From: Bacteroidia bacterium
GTDB lineage: Bacteria; Bacteroidota; Bacteroidia; AKYH767-A; OLB10
NCBI GenBank assembly: GCA_016788065.1
Contig: JAEUTI010000001.1
Location: forward strand, 1-64,000
Length of the DNA: 64,000 nt
Reading direction: 5' to 3'
Below are positions 17,317 through 26,239 of this stretch, one piece after another. The notes under the pieces are model-generated. The model saw only the letters and a program-made list of their open reading frames with translations, made no database searches and had not been told where the DNA came from. Position 1 is the first letter of the stretch. Each line of letters starts with the position of its first letter. The translations under genes were made by a program, and so were the position numbers.

Positions 17317-17397
17317 TAAAAACTCGTCATTATCCTTCCTTAATTTAATTATTTCTGATAACGTTTGAGGAGGAGTGTAATTAGTATTTTTCGTTTT

Positions 17398-17814
17398 TTA
17401 GTCACCAAAAAATTCAAACCAAATAAGCGTGTTGCCATTTTTTTCAATTGCAAGTATATTATAGTGATACATGTTTGGCAAATCAGTATCTACATAATAA
17501 ATATAATTTGGAGAGTAAGAAATATAAGGACAGTGAACTTCTCCGCGTAACCTTTCTATATTGTTAGAGAATTTGAATTTGTTTTGAATATCATCCCTTT
17601 CAATATCACTTATTATAAATTCTGCAATCCCAAAACTGGAGTCAGTGTATTTATATTTGACAATAAAATCTGTTAACCCTGTATAATTTTGAAATGCAGA
17701 GACGGTATCAATAGGCTTAAATAGCCACCAGACACCTGTTAAAGTTGCAGCAACAGTAAAAACAAATATAAATCTCCAAATTGTTGACCATTTTATTTGC
17801 TTAGTATTATTCAT
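17398..17814 (-). CDS. Small membrane-anchored protein of unknown function (paralogue 1)
   Basis: I do not recognise this 138-residue protein. It has one N-terminal membrane helix (about residues 13-31) and an extracytoplasmic domain of about 105 residues, with NYTGLTDFIVKYKYTDSSFG, LRGEVHCPYISYSPNYIYYVDTD and the C-terminal ILAIEKNGNTLIWFEFFGD. It is clearly paralogous to the next gene upstream (17858-18262), with the same order of motifs and the same length. The two lie in tandem 43 bases apart within repeat-rich DNA, which suggests a recent duplication. Confidence 0.7.
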   Translation of the reverse strand: MNNTKQIKWSTIWRFIFVFTVAATLTGVWWLFKPIDTVSAFQNYTGLTDFIVKYKYTDSSFGIAEFIISDIERDDIQNKFKFSNNIERLRGEVHCPYISYSPNYIYYVDTDLPNMYHYNILAIEKNGNTLIWFEFFGD

Positions 17815-17857
17815 TTAAAATCATTTAAGAATGCGATTAATTAGTATTATTCCACAT

Positions 17858-18262
17858 CTAGTCACCATAAAATTCATACCATATAAGTGTGTTGCCTTTT
17901 TTTTCTAATGCTAAAATGCAATATCGATATCTTGTGGTGAAGTCTGTATTTATATGATATATATAATCTGGCGAATAAGTGATATAAGGACAGAAAACTT
18001 CTCCTTTTAGCGCCTCCATGTTTTCAGCAAATTTAAATCTCTTTAAAAATTTATCTCTTTCATAATTGGACATCACTAATTCGGCATACCCAAAAGAAGA
18101 TGCCGTATGTTTAAATTTTAATAAATATTCTTTTAATCCGGTATAATTCTTAAAATATTTAATTGTATCGGTTGGTGTAGTTAAAAACAAAATTCCCAAA
18201 GCAATCACTAAAGAAATGATTGTAATCTTTATCCCAATTGAAAATAATTTCAGTGATTTCAT
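17858..18262 (-). CDS. Small membrane-anchored protein of unknown function (paralogue 2)
   Basis: This 134-residue protein starts at ATG 18262 (MKSLKLFSIGIKITIISLV). The frame is open to 18430, but the extra 56 codons translate intergenic repeat words and are not credible. It has one membrane helix, then NYTGLKEYLLKFKHTASSFG, LKGEVFCPYITYSPDYIYHINTD and ILALEKKGNTLIWYEFYGD, matching paralogue 1 along its length. The conserved C-P-Y-I-S/T-Y-S-P core is the best family marker. Function is unknown. Confidence 0.7.
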   Translation of the reverse strand: MKSLKLFSIGIKITIISLVIALGILFLTTPTDTIKYFKNYTGLKEYLLKFKHTASSFGYAELVMSNYERDKFLKRFKFAENMEALKGEVFCPYITYSPDYIYHINTDFTTRYRYCILALEKKGNTLIWYEFYGD

Positions 18263-18700
18263 TGTTGTTCTTGGTTTTGTATATATATCATGTCCTATTT
18301 GACTTTTTGTTATTTGATATTCACCAAAAATTGGTTGCAGAATACCAATTATATTTCTGCCTATTATTTGGTGAATACCAATTACTTTTCTGCCAACTAT
18401 TTCCCCTATTACATATTTCCAATGACCCAAAATGAATTAAAGATTAAGAATTAAGGAGTAAGGATTTTTTTGCAGCCAAATGGTATGTCATTATTCAATA
18501 TTCCATTCTTGTTATTTGACATTCGTTAAAAATTGTCTGGAGAATACCAATTACTTTTCTGCCACTGAATTTCCCTATTACATATCACCAATGACTTACC
18601 TCTGCCGCCAATGACACAATGACGCGGCTTTACCGCCAATGACCCAATGACGCAGCGTTAGCCGCAAATGACGTTACAAAACACTAAAGTGTTTTGTAAC
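18263..18700. repeat. Repeat-rich spacer upstream of the paralogue pair
   Basis: The 438 bases carry two copies of GAATACCAATTACTTTTCTGCCA-like words (near 18370-18395 and 18544-18565; a diverged third lies near 17247-17267). A CTTAAT-type stretch lies near 18436-18465, and an array of CCAATGAC words at about 18588-18671. No gene is supported. Confidence 0.7.
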
Positions 18701-19084
18701 TTACCAGTCATCAAAATCGGTATAGTCATCCAGGTCTCTTCTTTCTTTTTTAGTGGGTCTTCCTAATCCCGGTTGTCGCCATGCACTACGGGCGGCAGCG
18801 GCGGCTTTCATTTTGTCGGTTACTTCGGCCGGGGTTATGTCGATGCAGTAATCGGGAACCAGTTTTGCTCCAAGTCTGTTGTGGACAAGCTGAACTACTT
18901 TTAATGTCCGTTCAAAGGGACCCGATTTAACGGTTATTATGTCGCCTATATTGACATTTCGAGAAGCTTTTACCAATTGCCCGCCTATCTTAATTTTTTC
19001 CAGCTCACAGGCACGTGCGGCCAGACTGCGGGTCTTGAAAATGCGTACTGCCCATAAATACTTGTCGATTCTGACCTTTTCCAT
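18701..19084 (-). CDS. S4-domain RNA-binding protein (Hsp15/HslR-like)
   Basis: The 127-residue protein opens with the S4 fold (VRIDKYLWAVRIFKTRSLAARACELEKIKIGGQLVKASRNVNIGDIITVKSG). A basic, alanine-rich tail and an acidic end (DLDDYTDFDDW) follow. In E. coli, Hsp15 binds stalled 50S subunits carrying peptidyl-tRNA. The C-terminal GLGRPTKKERRDLD segment is common to the family. It is divergent from ychF, with 89 bases between the starts. Confidence 0.85.
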   Translation of the reverse strand: MEKVRIDKYLWAVRIFKTRSLAARACELEKIKIGGQLVKASRNVNIGDIITVKSGPFERTLKVVQLVHNRLGAKLVPDYCIDITPAEVTDKMKAAAAARSAWRQPGLGRPTKKERRDLDDYTDFDDW

Positions 19085-19137
19085 ATCCTACAAAGTAAGG
19101 TGGTAGCGGCCTTATATGCAAAATCCGTGGAAAACAT

Positions 19138-19145
19138 TACCTTTG
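19138..19145 (+). promoter_or_regulatory. -7 promoter box of ychF
   Basis: TACCTTTG lies 28 bases before the ychF ATG and predicts a leader of about 24 bases. Confidence 0.6.
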
Positions 19146-19173
19146 CGCCCTTGAAAAATAAAGTAACAGAATT

Positions 19174-20274
19174 ATGGGCTTAAAATGCGGAATAGTTGGT
19201 CTCCCAAATGTTGGTAAATCAACCTTATTCAATTGTTTATCGAATGCCAAAGCACAGGCAGCAAATTTTCCTTTTTGTACAATTGAACCGAATATCGGGG
19301 TTATTACCGTTCCCGATGACCGTCTCAAGGAATTAGAAAGACTGGTTCAGCCTCAAAGAGTGCTTCCCACCACAGTGGAAATCGTTGATATTGCCGGATT
19401 GGTGAAAGGTGCCAGCAAAGGCGAAGGATTAGGCAATCAGTTTTTGGCTAATATCCGGGAAACGGATGCCATTTTGCATGTTTTACGCTGCTTCGATGAT
19501 CCGAATGTGGTGCATGTGGATGGAAGTGTGAATCCTATCAGAGATAAAGAAACCATCGATATCGAATTGCAATTAAAGGATCTGGATGCTGTTGACAAGA
19601 AGATTCAAAAAGTGGAAAAAGCAGCACGTGTTGGAACCGATAAAGAAGCTAAGAAAGCATACGAAGCACTTTTAATCTATAAAAAACATCTGGAACAGGG
19701 TAAATCGGCACGTTCAGCACCGGTGCAACCTGAAGACAAGCAATACATTGCAGATTTGTACTTACTAACTGATAAACCGGTGATGTATGTTTGTAATGTT
19801 GATGAAAAATCGGTCTTAACCGGAAACAAATATGTGGATCAGGTTAAGGAAGCTGTTAAAGATGAAAATGCAGAAGTACTTGTAATTGCTGCGGCGATTG
19901 AAGCCGACATTGCAGCGATGGATAGCTATGAAGACCGTAAAGTTTTCCTTGATGATCTGGGATTGACAGAATCGGGAGTAAGTAAACTTATTCAGGCTGC
20001 CTATCGCTTACTGGAGCTTTACACATATTTCACTGCCGGAGTAAAAGAAGTTCGTGCATGGACTATCCACAAGGGCATGACTGCACCACAGGCAGCCGGA
20101 GTAATTCACACCGATTTTGAAAAAGGATTTATTCGTGCCGAAGTAATTCATTACGATGATTATGTAAAGTACGGATCCGAACAAGCATGCAAAGAAGCAG
20201 GTAAATTAGCTATAGAAGGAAAAGAATATGTAGTGTGCGACGGAGATGTAATGCACTTCCGTTTCAATGTTTAA
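19174..20274 (+). CDS. ychF: Ribosome-binding ATPase YchF (OLA1 family)
   Basis: The 366-residue Obg-related P-loop protein starts [25 protein letters not shown] (G1). It continues with [15 protein letters not shown], the G3 motif [37 protein letters not shown] in the G4 region and the C-terminal TGS domain with [40 protein letters not shown]. YchF binds 70S ribosomes and hydrolyses ATP rather than GTP. The length is normal for the family (about 363). It ends before a bidirectional terminator. Confidence 0.97.
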   Translation: MGLKCGIVGLPNVGKSTLFNCLSNAKAQAANFPFCTIEPNIGVITVPDDRLKELERLVQPQRVLPTTVEIVDIAGLVKGASKGEGLGNQFLANIRETDAILHVLRCFDDPNVVHVDGSVNPIRDKETIDIELQLKDLDAVDKKIQKVEKAARVGTDKEAKKAYEALLIYKKHLEQGKSARSAPVQPEDKQYIADLYLLTDKPVMYVCNVDEKSVLTGNKYVDQVKEAVKDENAEVLVIAAAIEADIAAMDSYEDRKVFLDDLGLTESGVSKLIQAAYRLLELYTYFTAGVKEVRAWTIHKGMTAPQAAGVIHTDFEKGFIRAEVIHYDDYVKYGSEQACKEAGKLAIEGKEYVVCDGDVMHFRFNV

Positions 20275-20291
20275 TTACAATTTCATCCAAT

Positions 20292-20325
20292 AAAAAAGGG
20301 AGTCAAATTATGACTCCCTTTTTTT
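20292..20325. terminator. Bidirectional terminator between ychF and the LVIVD gene
   Basis: The arms AAAAAAGGGAGTCA (20292-20305) and TGACTCCCTTTTTT (20311-20324) make a strong stem with a T run on both strands, placed between two convergent genes. Confidence 0.9.
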
Positions 20326-20340
20326 ATGCTAAATATTTTA

Positions 20341-22728
20341 TTACTTCACTTTTGTAATTTTAACCGGACTTGATGCAACACCTTTGTTGATTAATTGTGC
20401 AGTATAAATTCCTGCAGCTAAATCAGAACCGGCGTCAACATATCCTTTAGTAGCATCAATTATTTCATTGCTGATTATTCTGCCGGAAATATCTGCTATT
20501 ACCAAAGATGTTTCACCAACGAGTAAATTACTGTTGAATACAATTCTTACGGCGTTGTTAAACGGATTCGGATAAGCAGAAAGTTTAGCTGATGCAATAT
20601 TCTCAGCGATGCTTACCGGTCCTTCGGTAACTTCAAATTTATCGAGGCCACCTTCAACAATATTAAACACCGGACCCCAATCTGCAGTTTCAACAATCAG
20701 TTTCATGTTTGCAGTTGGTGTAAGGTATTGAGCAATGCTGTAAGTACGATTCACCCACGATGAATTGTTTGGTGAATTTGGAAATAAAGTTTCTAAAGTT
20801 ACAGTAGTAATTCCGTTGGTCAACTTTACAGTAAGTGTGTCGTCTGCAGAACCACCACCGTTGTTACCACCGTTATAAAACCATCTTGCATATTTCACAT
20901 CCGGATTCAGGAATGAAGTAGCATCAAAAATTGGTGAAGTAAGAATTGTATTTCCACCATCCACATCATTATCCCATGCACCACCACCACCGTTGTCGGT
21001 AACGTAGCATTTATCGCGACAATCATTGGTAACATCTACATCAGGATTTGCAACTGCACCACCTCCGGGACCTTGAGTTACGGTTCCATCCGGCTCACCA
21101 CGTTCCCATGAATTACCTGAAGCACCTGTAACAGTCCATCCTAAATCAAATGTAAAGTCATCATAAATTCCGGGTTGCAATTGAATCACGTAAGGAACAG
21201 TTCCGCTATTAAGCGCCTGTGAGTTCGAGCAATAAGTAACATATCCCCATTTCCCGGCATCGATATTGTAATTATCTGGGAAGAATGCTGGAATTGCAAA
21301 ATTTCCATTGGCATCGGCAGTAATTTGATTATCGGTAGAAGCATTCCATATTTGCACTTTAGCATTTGGAACAGGCAAACCTGAAACAGCATCAATAACT
21401 TGTCCTGTTGCAGTAAATGCATTCAACGGATTCAATTCAACATCCACAACAGTGAGTTGACCGTTTACCAACACAATACCAGTGATAGTTTTCGTTTCAT
21501 AACCCGCACGGGAAACCTGAATAGAAACTGTTCCAGGAGTAACGGTTCCTGTTTTATATTCTCCTGTAATGTTTGTAACCGGAGCAAGTGTTGTTGTTAG
21601 AACTTGAACAGTAGCATTTCCTAAAGCTAAACCTGAAACAGAATCAGTTACAATTCCTTCGAGGTAACATGCACGAACGTATGTTGGAGTTAACACAACC
21701 AGACCGTTTGCCATATCAGAAGCAACAATTGTTCCTGAAGGAAGGAAAGGATAAACACCCCAGCATCCATCGAACCCGCCGCCAGTACCCTGTGTGTAAG
21801 TATCGTAAGAACCAACGCTGATAATATTTTCAGGTCGGGAAACGTCTGTAATTGAAACACCATCTTTATACCAGGAGGTAACAGCAAAATCGTTTAATAC
21901 ATGCGTATTGTGAACGATAGAACCTGAACCCGGAGTAATCTGGTAACGATCGAGCTCTGTGATGTTACCCAGATCAGTAATATCATACGATGTCAGGTAA
22001 GAATCATTTGTTTCATCTGTAGTGAACAATACTGTTCCTGCATCATTCAACCAGGTGTTATGAGTAAAATTGTTTGGAGTATTTTGCTGAGCAAGCAGAA
22101 TCGGATTTGTCTTATCAGCTACATTATAAACAGCAAAATATCCATCGTAAATATGACCACCCCACAGTGTATCATTTCTGACATAACCATCGTGAATATA
22201 AGTTCCGGGAGTATGACCTTTGTAAACAGGATTCCAAGGGTCAGCCAAATCAACTACCAGAGCTGAACCATTAAACAAATTACTTCCAAAAAGATATGCG
22301 TGAGCTGCATCGATATGCAATGCATGAATAGTTTCCAATTGATTGTTGATTGCACCACTTCCAGCCCAGTATTTTGAATTTACAGAGTTTGGTAAATCGG
22401 AGAGGTCAACAATTTGCAGACCGCTGTTACCACCTTCAGTAGTAACATAAGCATAGGTATCCCATACTTTCACTTCACGCCAGTCGGATTGAGCGCCGGG
22501 AATCATAAATGCTTCTACCGGATTATCGGGATCAGTAACATCCACAATAGAAAGACCTTCGTAGTAGCCTACCAAAGCGTATTCATTTCCTTGTGAATCG
22601 ACATAACCTCCAATATTGGACAGCGATACTCCATAAGGCAAGACCGCTCTTAAGGTCATGTTAAAATTTTGTGCAAATCCGACGGAGCAGATCAGCAGCG
22701 CCATCAGGGTAATCAGATTCTTTTTCAT
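20341..22728 (-). CDS. Secreted LVIVD-repeat protein with carboxypeptidase-like domains and T9SS sorting tail
   Basis: The 795-residue protein has a signal peptide (NLITLMALLICSVGFAQ). An LVIVD beta-propeller covers about residues 25-345, with repeats such as LSIVDVTDPDNPVEAF, LQIVDLSDLPNS and VVDLADPWNPVYKG. Two carboxypeptidase-regulatory-like domains follow (about 355-435 and 440-515), then a jelly-roll-like region and a T9SS type A tail (SAYPNPFNNAVRIVF to SPVKITKVK). It should be exported and anchored or released by the type IX system. The function is probably surface binding; no enzymatic motif was seen. Confidence 0.85.
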   Translation of the reverse strand: MKKNLITLMALLICSVGFAQNFNMTLRAVLPYGVSLSNIGGYVDSQGNEYALVGYYEGLSIVDVTDPDNPVEAFMIPGAQSDWREVKVWDTYAYVTTEGGNSGLQIVDLSDLPNSVNSKYWAGSGAINNQLETIHALHIDAAHAYLFGSNLFNGSALVVDLADPWNPVYKGHTPGTYIHDGYVRNDTLWGGHIYDGYFAVYNVADKTNPILLAQQNTPNNFTHNTWLNDAGTVLFTTDETNDSYLTSYDITDLGNITELDRYQITPGSGSIVHNTHVLNDFAVTSWYKDGVSITDVSRPENIISVGSYDTYTQGTGGGFDGCWGVYPFLPSGTIVASDMANGLVVLTPTYVRACYLEGIVTDSVSGLALGNATVQVLTTTLAPVTNITGEYKTGTVTPGTVSIQVSRAGYETKTITGIVLVNGQLTVVDVELNPLNAFTATGQVIDAVSGLPVPNAKVQIWNASTDNQITADANGNFAIPAFFPDNYNIDAGKWGYVTYCSNSQALNSGTVPYVIQLQPGIYDDFTFDLGWTVTGASGNSWERGEPDGTVTQGPGGGAVANPDVDVTNDCRDKCYVTDNGGGGAWDNDVDGGNTILTSPIFDATSFLNPDVKYARWFYNGGNNGGGSADDTLTVKLTNGITTVTLETLFPNSPNNSSWVNRTYSIAQYLTPTANMKLIVETADWGPVFNIVEGGLDKFEVTEGPVSIAENIASAKLSAYPNPFNNAVRIVFNSNLLVGETSLVIADISGRIISNEIIDATKGYVDAGSDLAAGIYTAQLINKGVASSPVKITKVK

Positions 22729-22751
22729 TTAGTAAGGTTGGTTTAAGGAAT

Positions 22752-22759
22752 CAAATTTA
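22752..22759 (-). promoter_or_regulatory. -7 promoter box of the LVIVD gene
   Basis: TAAATTTG on the minus strand lies 23 bases before the ATG at 22728. Confidence 0.55.
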
Positions 22760-22854
22760 GGGATTTTACCTGCACCCTCAGGAGTAATCCGATAAAATAT
22801 GTTAAGTACAAGAAACCATTCGAGTAATCCTTTTCGGAAGACTAACGGGGCACA

Positions 22855-24066
22855 TCAGTCCTTTTTGAAAATGGCATAAAACATTGTATCAGCCAAGTCA
22901 TCAAATCCGCAAACAGTCTCATTTTGAACAAGTTTCAGACTTGTATGCTGTAAAATAAAGTCTACCATGTGTTCATTTTCCAGTTTAAAAACAGAGCAGG
23001 TCATGTAAACAAAAAATCCACCTGATTTCAGATGAGGCATCGCATTCAGCACGATTTTTTCTTGTCGGGAACGAAAATTGAGCAATTCCTCTTCTTTAAA
23101 GTGTGTTAAATATTCCGGCGTTCGGGACCAGGTACCCGATCCTGAACATGGAACATCGGCGATTATTCCGTCATAAAAAACATTAGGTTGCTTGACGTCA
23201 GAAGCAGCTAAATCCGCTACAGCGAATGTCACCTGTTTCTTAAATGATGCCGGTAACCGTTCCTTAAAATTTTCCAAAATTGATTGCCTGATATCGGTAG
23301 CATGAATTTTTACATCCGGTATCCGTTGTAAAAGTTGCAATGACTTCCCTCCTGCCCCACAGCAACAATCCCACCAATGCTCATTCGAAGACGCTGGAAT
23401 TTGCAGACCACAAAGCTGGGATGATAAATCCTGAATCTCATAATGAGTACCCTTGGTGAATGGCAAATTTTCAATATTAAAACCAGGTGGAAATCCGATA
23501 GCTAACGTTGGAGCATCTTTAACAACAAGTTGCAATTGCTGCGATCTGGCAGCATCCAAAATTTTTTCGCGCAACCCCGGAAATGGTCTTATCCAAACTA
23601 ACGGTTGTAGCACATGTGAAAAACTGAATGCTTCAGGTGAAATTTGATCCGACAATGGTGCCTCGAAGGGAAACAGCAACTTGACATCGAATGCAGGATA
23701 GCAAAGCTGCAGGTGTTTCAAACGCTCGTGCGGATCGCCTGCATTCGGAAGCTGATCCTTATGAGTTAAATATTTCTGTGCAAAATACCGGCTGATATCT
23801 GTATACCAACCGTGACAGATATACCATGCTATAGTAATTCGCTCGTTGAATGGAAGCTGGTTCAGATTTTTACCCAAACGATACCAGCAAAAAACCCAGG
23901 CCGTATATAATTTTCTGTCGCGGGAGCCATACTTCCGGTTACTTCTGAAATTATCTTTGAGATAGCGAACGAGTGGCACATTGCCATCATAACCATCAAT
24001 CAGCTGATGGATGGTACGAAGTGCAGCATCAAATATTTTCTGAGAATTTAATTCTTCAGAACTCAA
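22855..24066 (-). CDS. RsmB/NOP-family RNA cytosine-C5 methyltransferase
   Basis: The 403-residue protein has a NusB-like helical N-terminal region (about 1-130) and a SAM-dependent domain with WWDCCCGAGGKSLQLL (motif I). Motif IV is IIADVPCSGSGTWSRTPE and motif VI is YMTCSVFKLENE. The two cysteines of motifs IV and VI are the release and catalytic residues of m5C methyltransferases, and both are present. The likely target is rRNA. Its start overlaps the end of the parC-like gene by 11 bases, so it is in an operon with topoisomerase IV. Confidence 0.88.
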   Translation of the reverse strand: MSSEELNSQKIFDAALRTIHQLIDGYDGNVPLVRYLKDNFRSNRKYGSRDRKLYTAWVFCWYRLGKNLNQLPFNERITIAWYICHGWYTDISRYFAQKYLTHKDQLPNAGDPHERLKHLQLCYPAFDVKLLFPFEAPLSDQISPEAFSFSHVLQPLVWIRPFPGLREKILDAARSQQLQLVVKDAPTLAIGFPPGFNIENLPFTKGTHYEIQDLSSQLCGLQIPASSNEHWWDCCCGAGGKSLQLLQRIPDVKIHATDIRQSILENFKERLPASFKKQVTFAVADLAASDVKQPNVFYDGIIADVPCSGSGTWSRTPEYLTHFKEEELLNFRSRQEKIVLNAMPHLKSGGFFVYMTCSVFKLENEHMVDFILQHTSLKLVQNETVCGFDDLADTMFYAIFKKD

Positions 24067-26224
24067 GTTTGATTTGTGTTTTACCGTTTGATCCGGTTTT
24101 GGGTGTATCGTCGGTGCTTTCTGCAGTATTTTTCACAGCAGCAGCAGGAGTGGTAACCGGTTTAGGGGTAACAGCGGGATTGGGAGCCGAACCTGCATTC
24201 GTTCCGGTACCGGGATCACCTCCGCCCATTACGCGCAGTTTGGCAATCGGGAATTTAGTCAGCACATTTCCAATAGCAGATCTGTTCTTGGTCAGTTGCT
24301 CATTAAAATCGACTTCAATCACCAGATTTTTCAATTTCGGCCTTGGCTTCAAATGAACGTTTACGCGTGGACCGTTAGTTGGACCGGAAACACCCAGGTA
24401 AAGGATTTTGGATCCATCAGCACCTTTGGTAAGATCATAAACCTTATCGCGGGTAATTCCCGAAATGAAGAAACGCTTCACCATAATCGGACCACCTTTA
24501 CCATCCTGATAAATCATGTTATAGGTGGTTGTTTCATCATTCTTGGTGAATATATCGATGTGACGAAGATCTTTACCGACATAAGCTTTTTCAGCAATAC
24601 GGGTGACAGTAAATTTACCATCTCCGGTAATTGCAATCACATCATCGAGGTCGGAACAATCACGTAAAAACTCATCACGCTTCATGCCATAACCTGCGAA
24701 GCCTTCTTCCCGGTTCACATAAAGTTTCTGATTATTGGCAATTACTTTCGATGCAACAATAGTTTCAAAAGATGAAATTACCGTGCGACGCTCGCGTCCT
24801 TTACCGAATTTCTTCAGTAATTCCTTAAAGTAATTAATCGCATAATTCTTCAGGTTGTTCAGGTTGTCATTAATTTCAGCAAGTTCTGCTTCAATAGCCA
24901 ATAATTTCTCTTCGGCACGATTGGCATCATAGCGGGAAATACGCTTTATTTTAAGTTCTGTCAGGCGAACATAATCATCGTGAACAACAGGGCGACGGAG
25001 ATTTTTCAGATATGGTTTTAATCCTGCTTCAATGGTATCCATAATCTGATCCCAGGTTTCGCAGACTTCCAGTGAACGATAAATTCTTTTCTCAATGAAA
25101 ATTTTCTCGAGTGAATTATAATGCCATTCGGTCTCTTTTTCGTCGCGGGCAATTTCGAGTTCCAGCTTTAATAAATCGACTGTATTTCGTGTTGAAATCT
25201 CCAGAATTTCATTCACACTCAGGAAGCGTGGACGGCCATCTTCAATAATACAGGAGTTTGGTGAGATGGAAACTTCGCAATTACTGAATGCATACAATGC
25301 TTCAATTGCTTTATCGGGATCTTGCGATGCTTCGGGATGCAGGTTAATCACAATTTCAACTTCAGAAGCTGTATTGTCCTCAACCTTTTTAATTTTAATT
25401 TTTCCTTTTTCTACTGCGGCAAGAATGGATTCAATAACAGAGGTTGTAGTTGTACCGTAAGGAATTTGCTTTATGACAAGCGTCTTTTTATCCAGTTTTT
25501 CAATCACTGCCCGGATACGAATTCTTCCGCCACGTAAACCCTCTTTATAGTTTGAAAAATCAGCAACGCCACCGGTTGCAAAATCAGGCATCAGATTTGT
25601 CTTCTTTCCTTTGAGAACATCAATAGAGCCCTGAATTAATTCTATGAAGTTATGCGGTAATACTTTGGAGGCCAAACCAACAGCGATACCCTCTACTCCC
25701 ATTGCAAGCAGCAAAGGGAATTTAACAGGAAGCGTTACCGGCTCACGGTTACGACCATCATAAGAAAGCTGCCAAACGGTAGTCTTCGGATTGAATACTA
25801 CTTCCAGAGCAAATTTAGAGAGACGAGCTTCAATGTAACGTGGAGCAGCTGCGCTATCTCCGGTATGTATATTTCCCCAGTTTCCCTGAGTATCAATCAG
25901 CAGATTTTTCTGGCCAATTTGCACCAGTGCATCGCCAATGGAAGCATCCCCATGAGGGTGATACTTCATTGTATTACCAATGATATTTGCAACTTTATTG
26001 TACCTGCCATCTTCCATTTCAAACATGGAATGAAGAATCCGGCGTTGTACCGGTTTCAAACCATCTTCAACATAAGGCACGGCACGTTCCAGAATTACAT
26101 AAGATGCATAATCGAGGAACCATGTTTTGTACATACCTGCAATAGCTGCGGTATCTTCTCCGGGATGTCCGGGATTTTCGTGTTTATTCGGGCTATCGTT
26201 ATTAATTGGGGTCATTTCAGACAT
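24056..26224 (-). CDS. parC: DNA topoisomerase IV subunit A (ParC-type), short C-terminal domain
   Basis: The 722-residue type IIA topoisomerase breakage-reunion subunit begins YASYVILERAVPYVEDGLKPVQRRILHSM. KYHPHGDASIGDALV and the catalytic Tyr130 in AAPRYIEARLSKFALE follow. Residues about 470-640 form a reduced C-terminal domain, and the last 50 residues are a Pro/Thr/Ala-rich linker ending KTQIKLEF. Full-length subunits are usually longer (about 800-900), so the DNA-wrapping beta-pinwheel is probably incomplete. It lies 15 bases downstream of the parE-type gene and forms the heterotetramer that decatenates chromosomes. Confidence 0.88.
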   Translation of the reverse strand: MSEMTPINNDSPNKHENPGHPGEDTAAIAGMYKTWFLDYASYVILERAVPYVEDGLKPVQRRILHSMFEMEDGRYNKVANIIGNTMKYHPHGDASIGDALVQIGQKNLLIDTQGNWGNIHTGDSAAAPRYIEARLSKFALEVVFNPKTTVWQLSYDGRNREPVTLPVKFPLLLAMGVEGIAVGLASKVLPHNFIELIQGSIDVLKGKKTNLMPDFATGGVADFSNYKEGLRGGRIRIRAVIEKLDKKTLVIKQIPYGTTTTSVIESILAAVEKGKIKIKKVEDNTASEVEIVINLHPEASQDPDKAIEALYAFSNCEVSISPNSCIIEDGRPRFLSVNEILEISTRNTVDLLKLELEIARDEKETEWHYNSLEKIFIEKRIYRSLEVCETWDQIMDTIEAGLKPYLKNLRRPVVHDDYVRLTELKIKRISRYDANRAEEKLLAIEAELAEINDNLNNLKNYAINYFKELLKKFGKGRERRTVISSFETIVASKVIANNQKLYVNREEGFAGYGMKRDEFLRDCSDLDDVIAITGDGKFTVTRIAEKAYVGKDLRHIDIFTKNDETTTYNMIYQDGKGGPIMVKRFFISGITRDKVYDLTKGADGSKILYLGVSGPTNGPRVNVHLKPRPKLKNLVIEVDFNEQLTKNRSAIGNVLTKFPIAKLRVMGGGDPGTGTNAGSAPNPAVTPKPVTTPAAAVKNTAESTDDTPKTGSNGKTQIKLEF

Positions 26225-26239
26225 AATGCTACAAACAAA

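Larger units (their letters stand above)
16654..17397. other. Gene-free, repeat-rich convergent spacer
   Basis: These 744 bases lie between convergent genes and hold no supported CDS. From left to right they contain diverged copies of a GAGGCTTTGTTACT word, a 28-base hairpin at 16855-16882, the nested inverted repeat 16968-17077, CTTAAT-type words near 17140-17220, and a CCGATAGCTATCGG palindrome hairpin at 17285-17316. Confidence 0.7.

Noticed and set aside
18263-18430. An N-terminal extension of 56 codons for paralogue 2.
   Set aside because: It translates intergenic repeat words and has no counterpart in paralogue 1. ATG 18262 begins the membrane helix.
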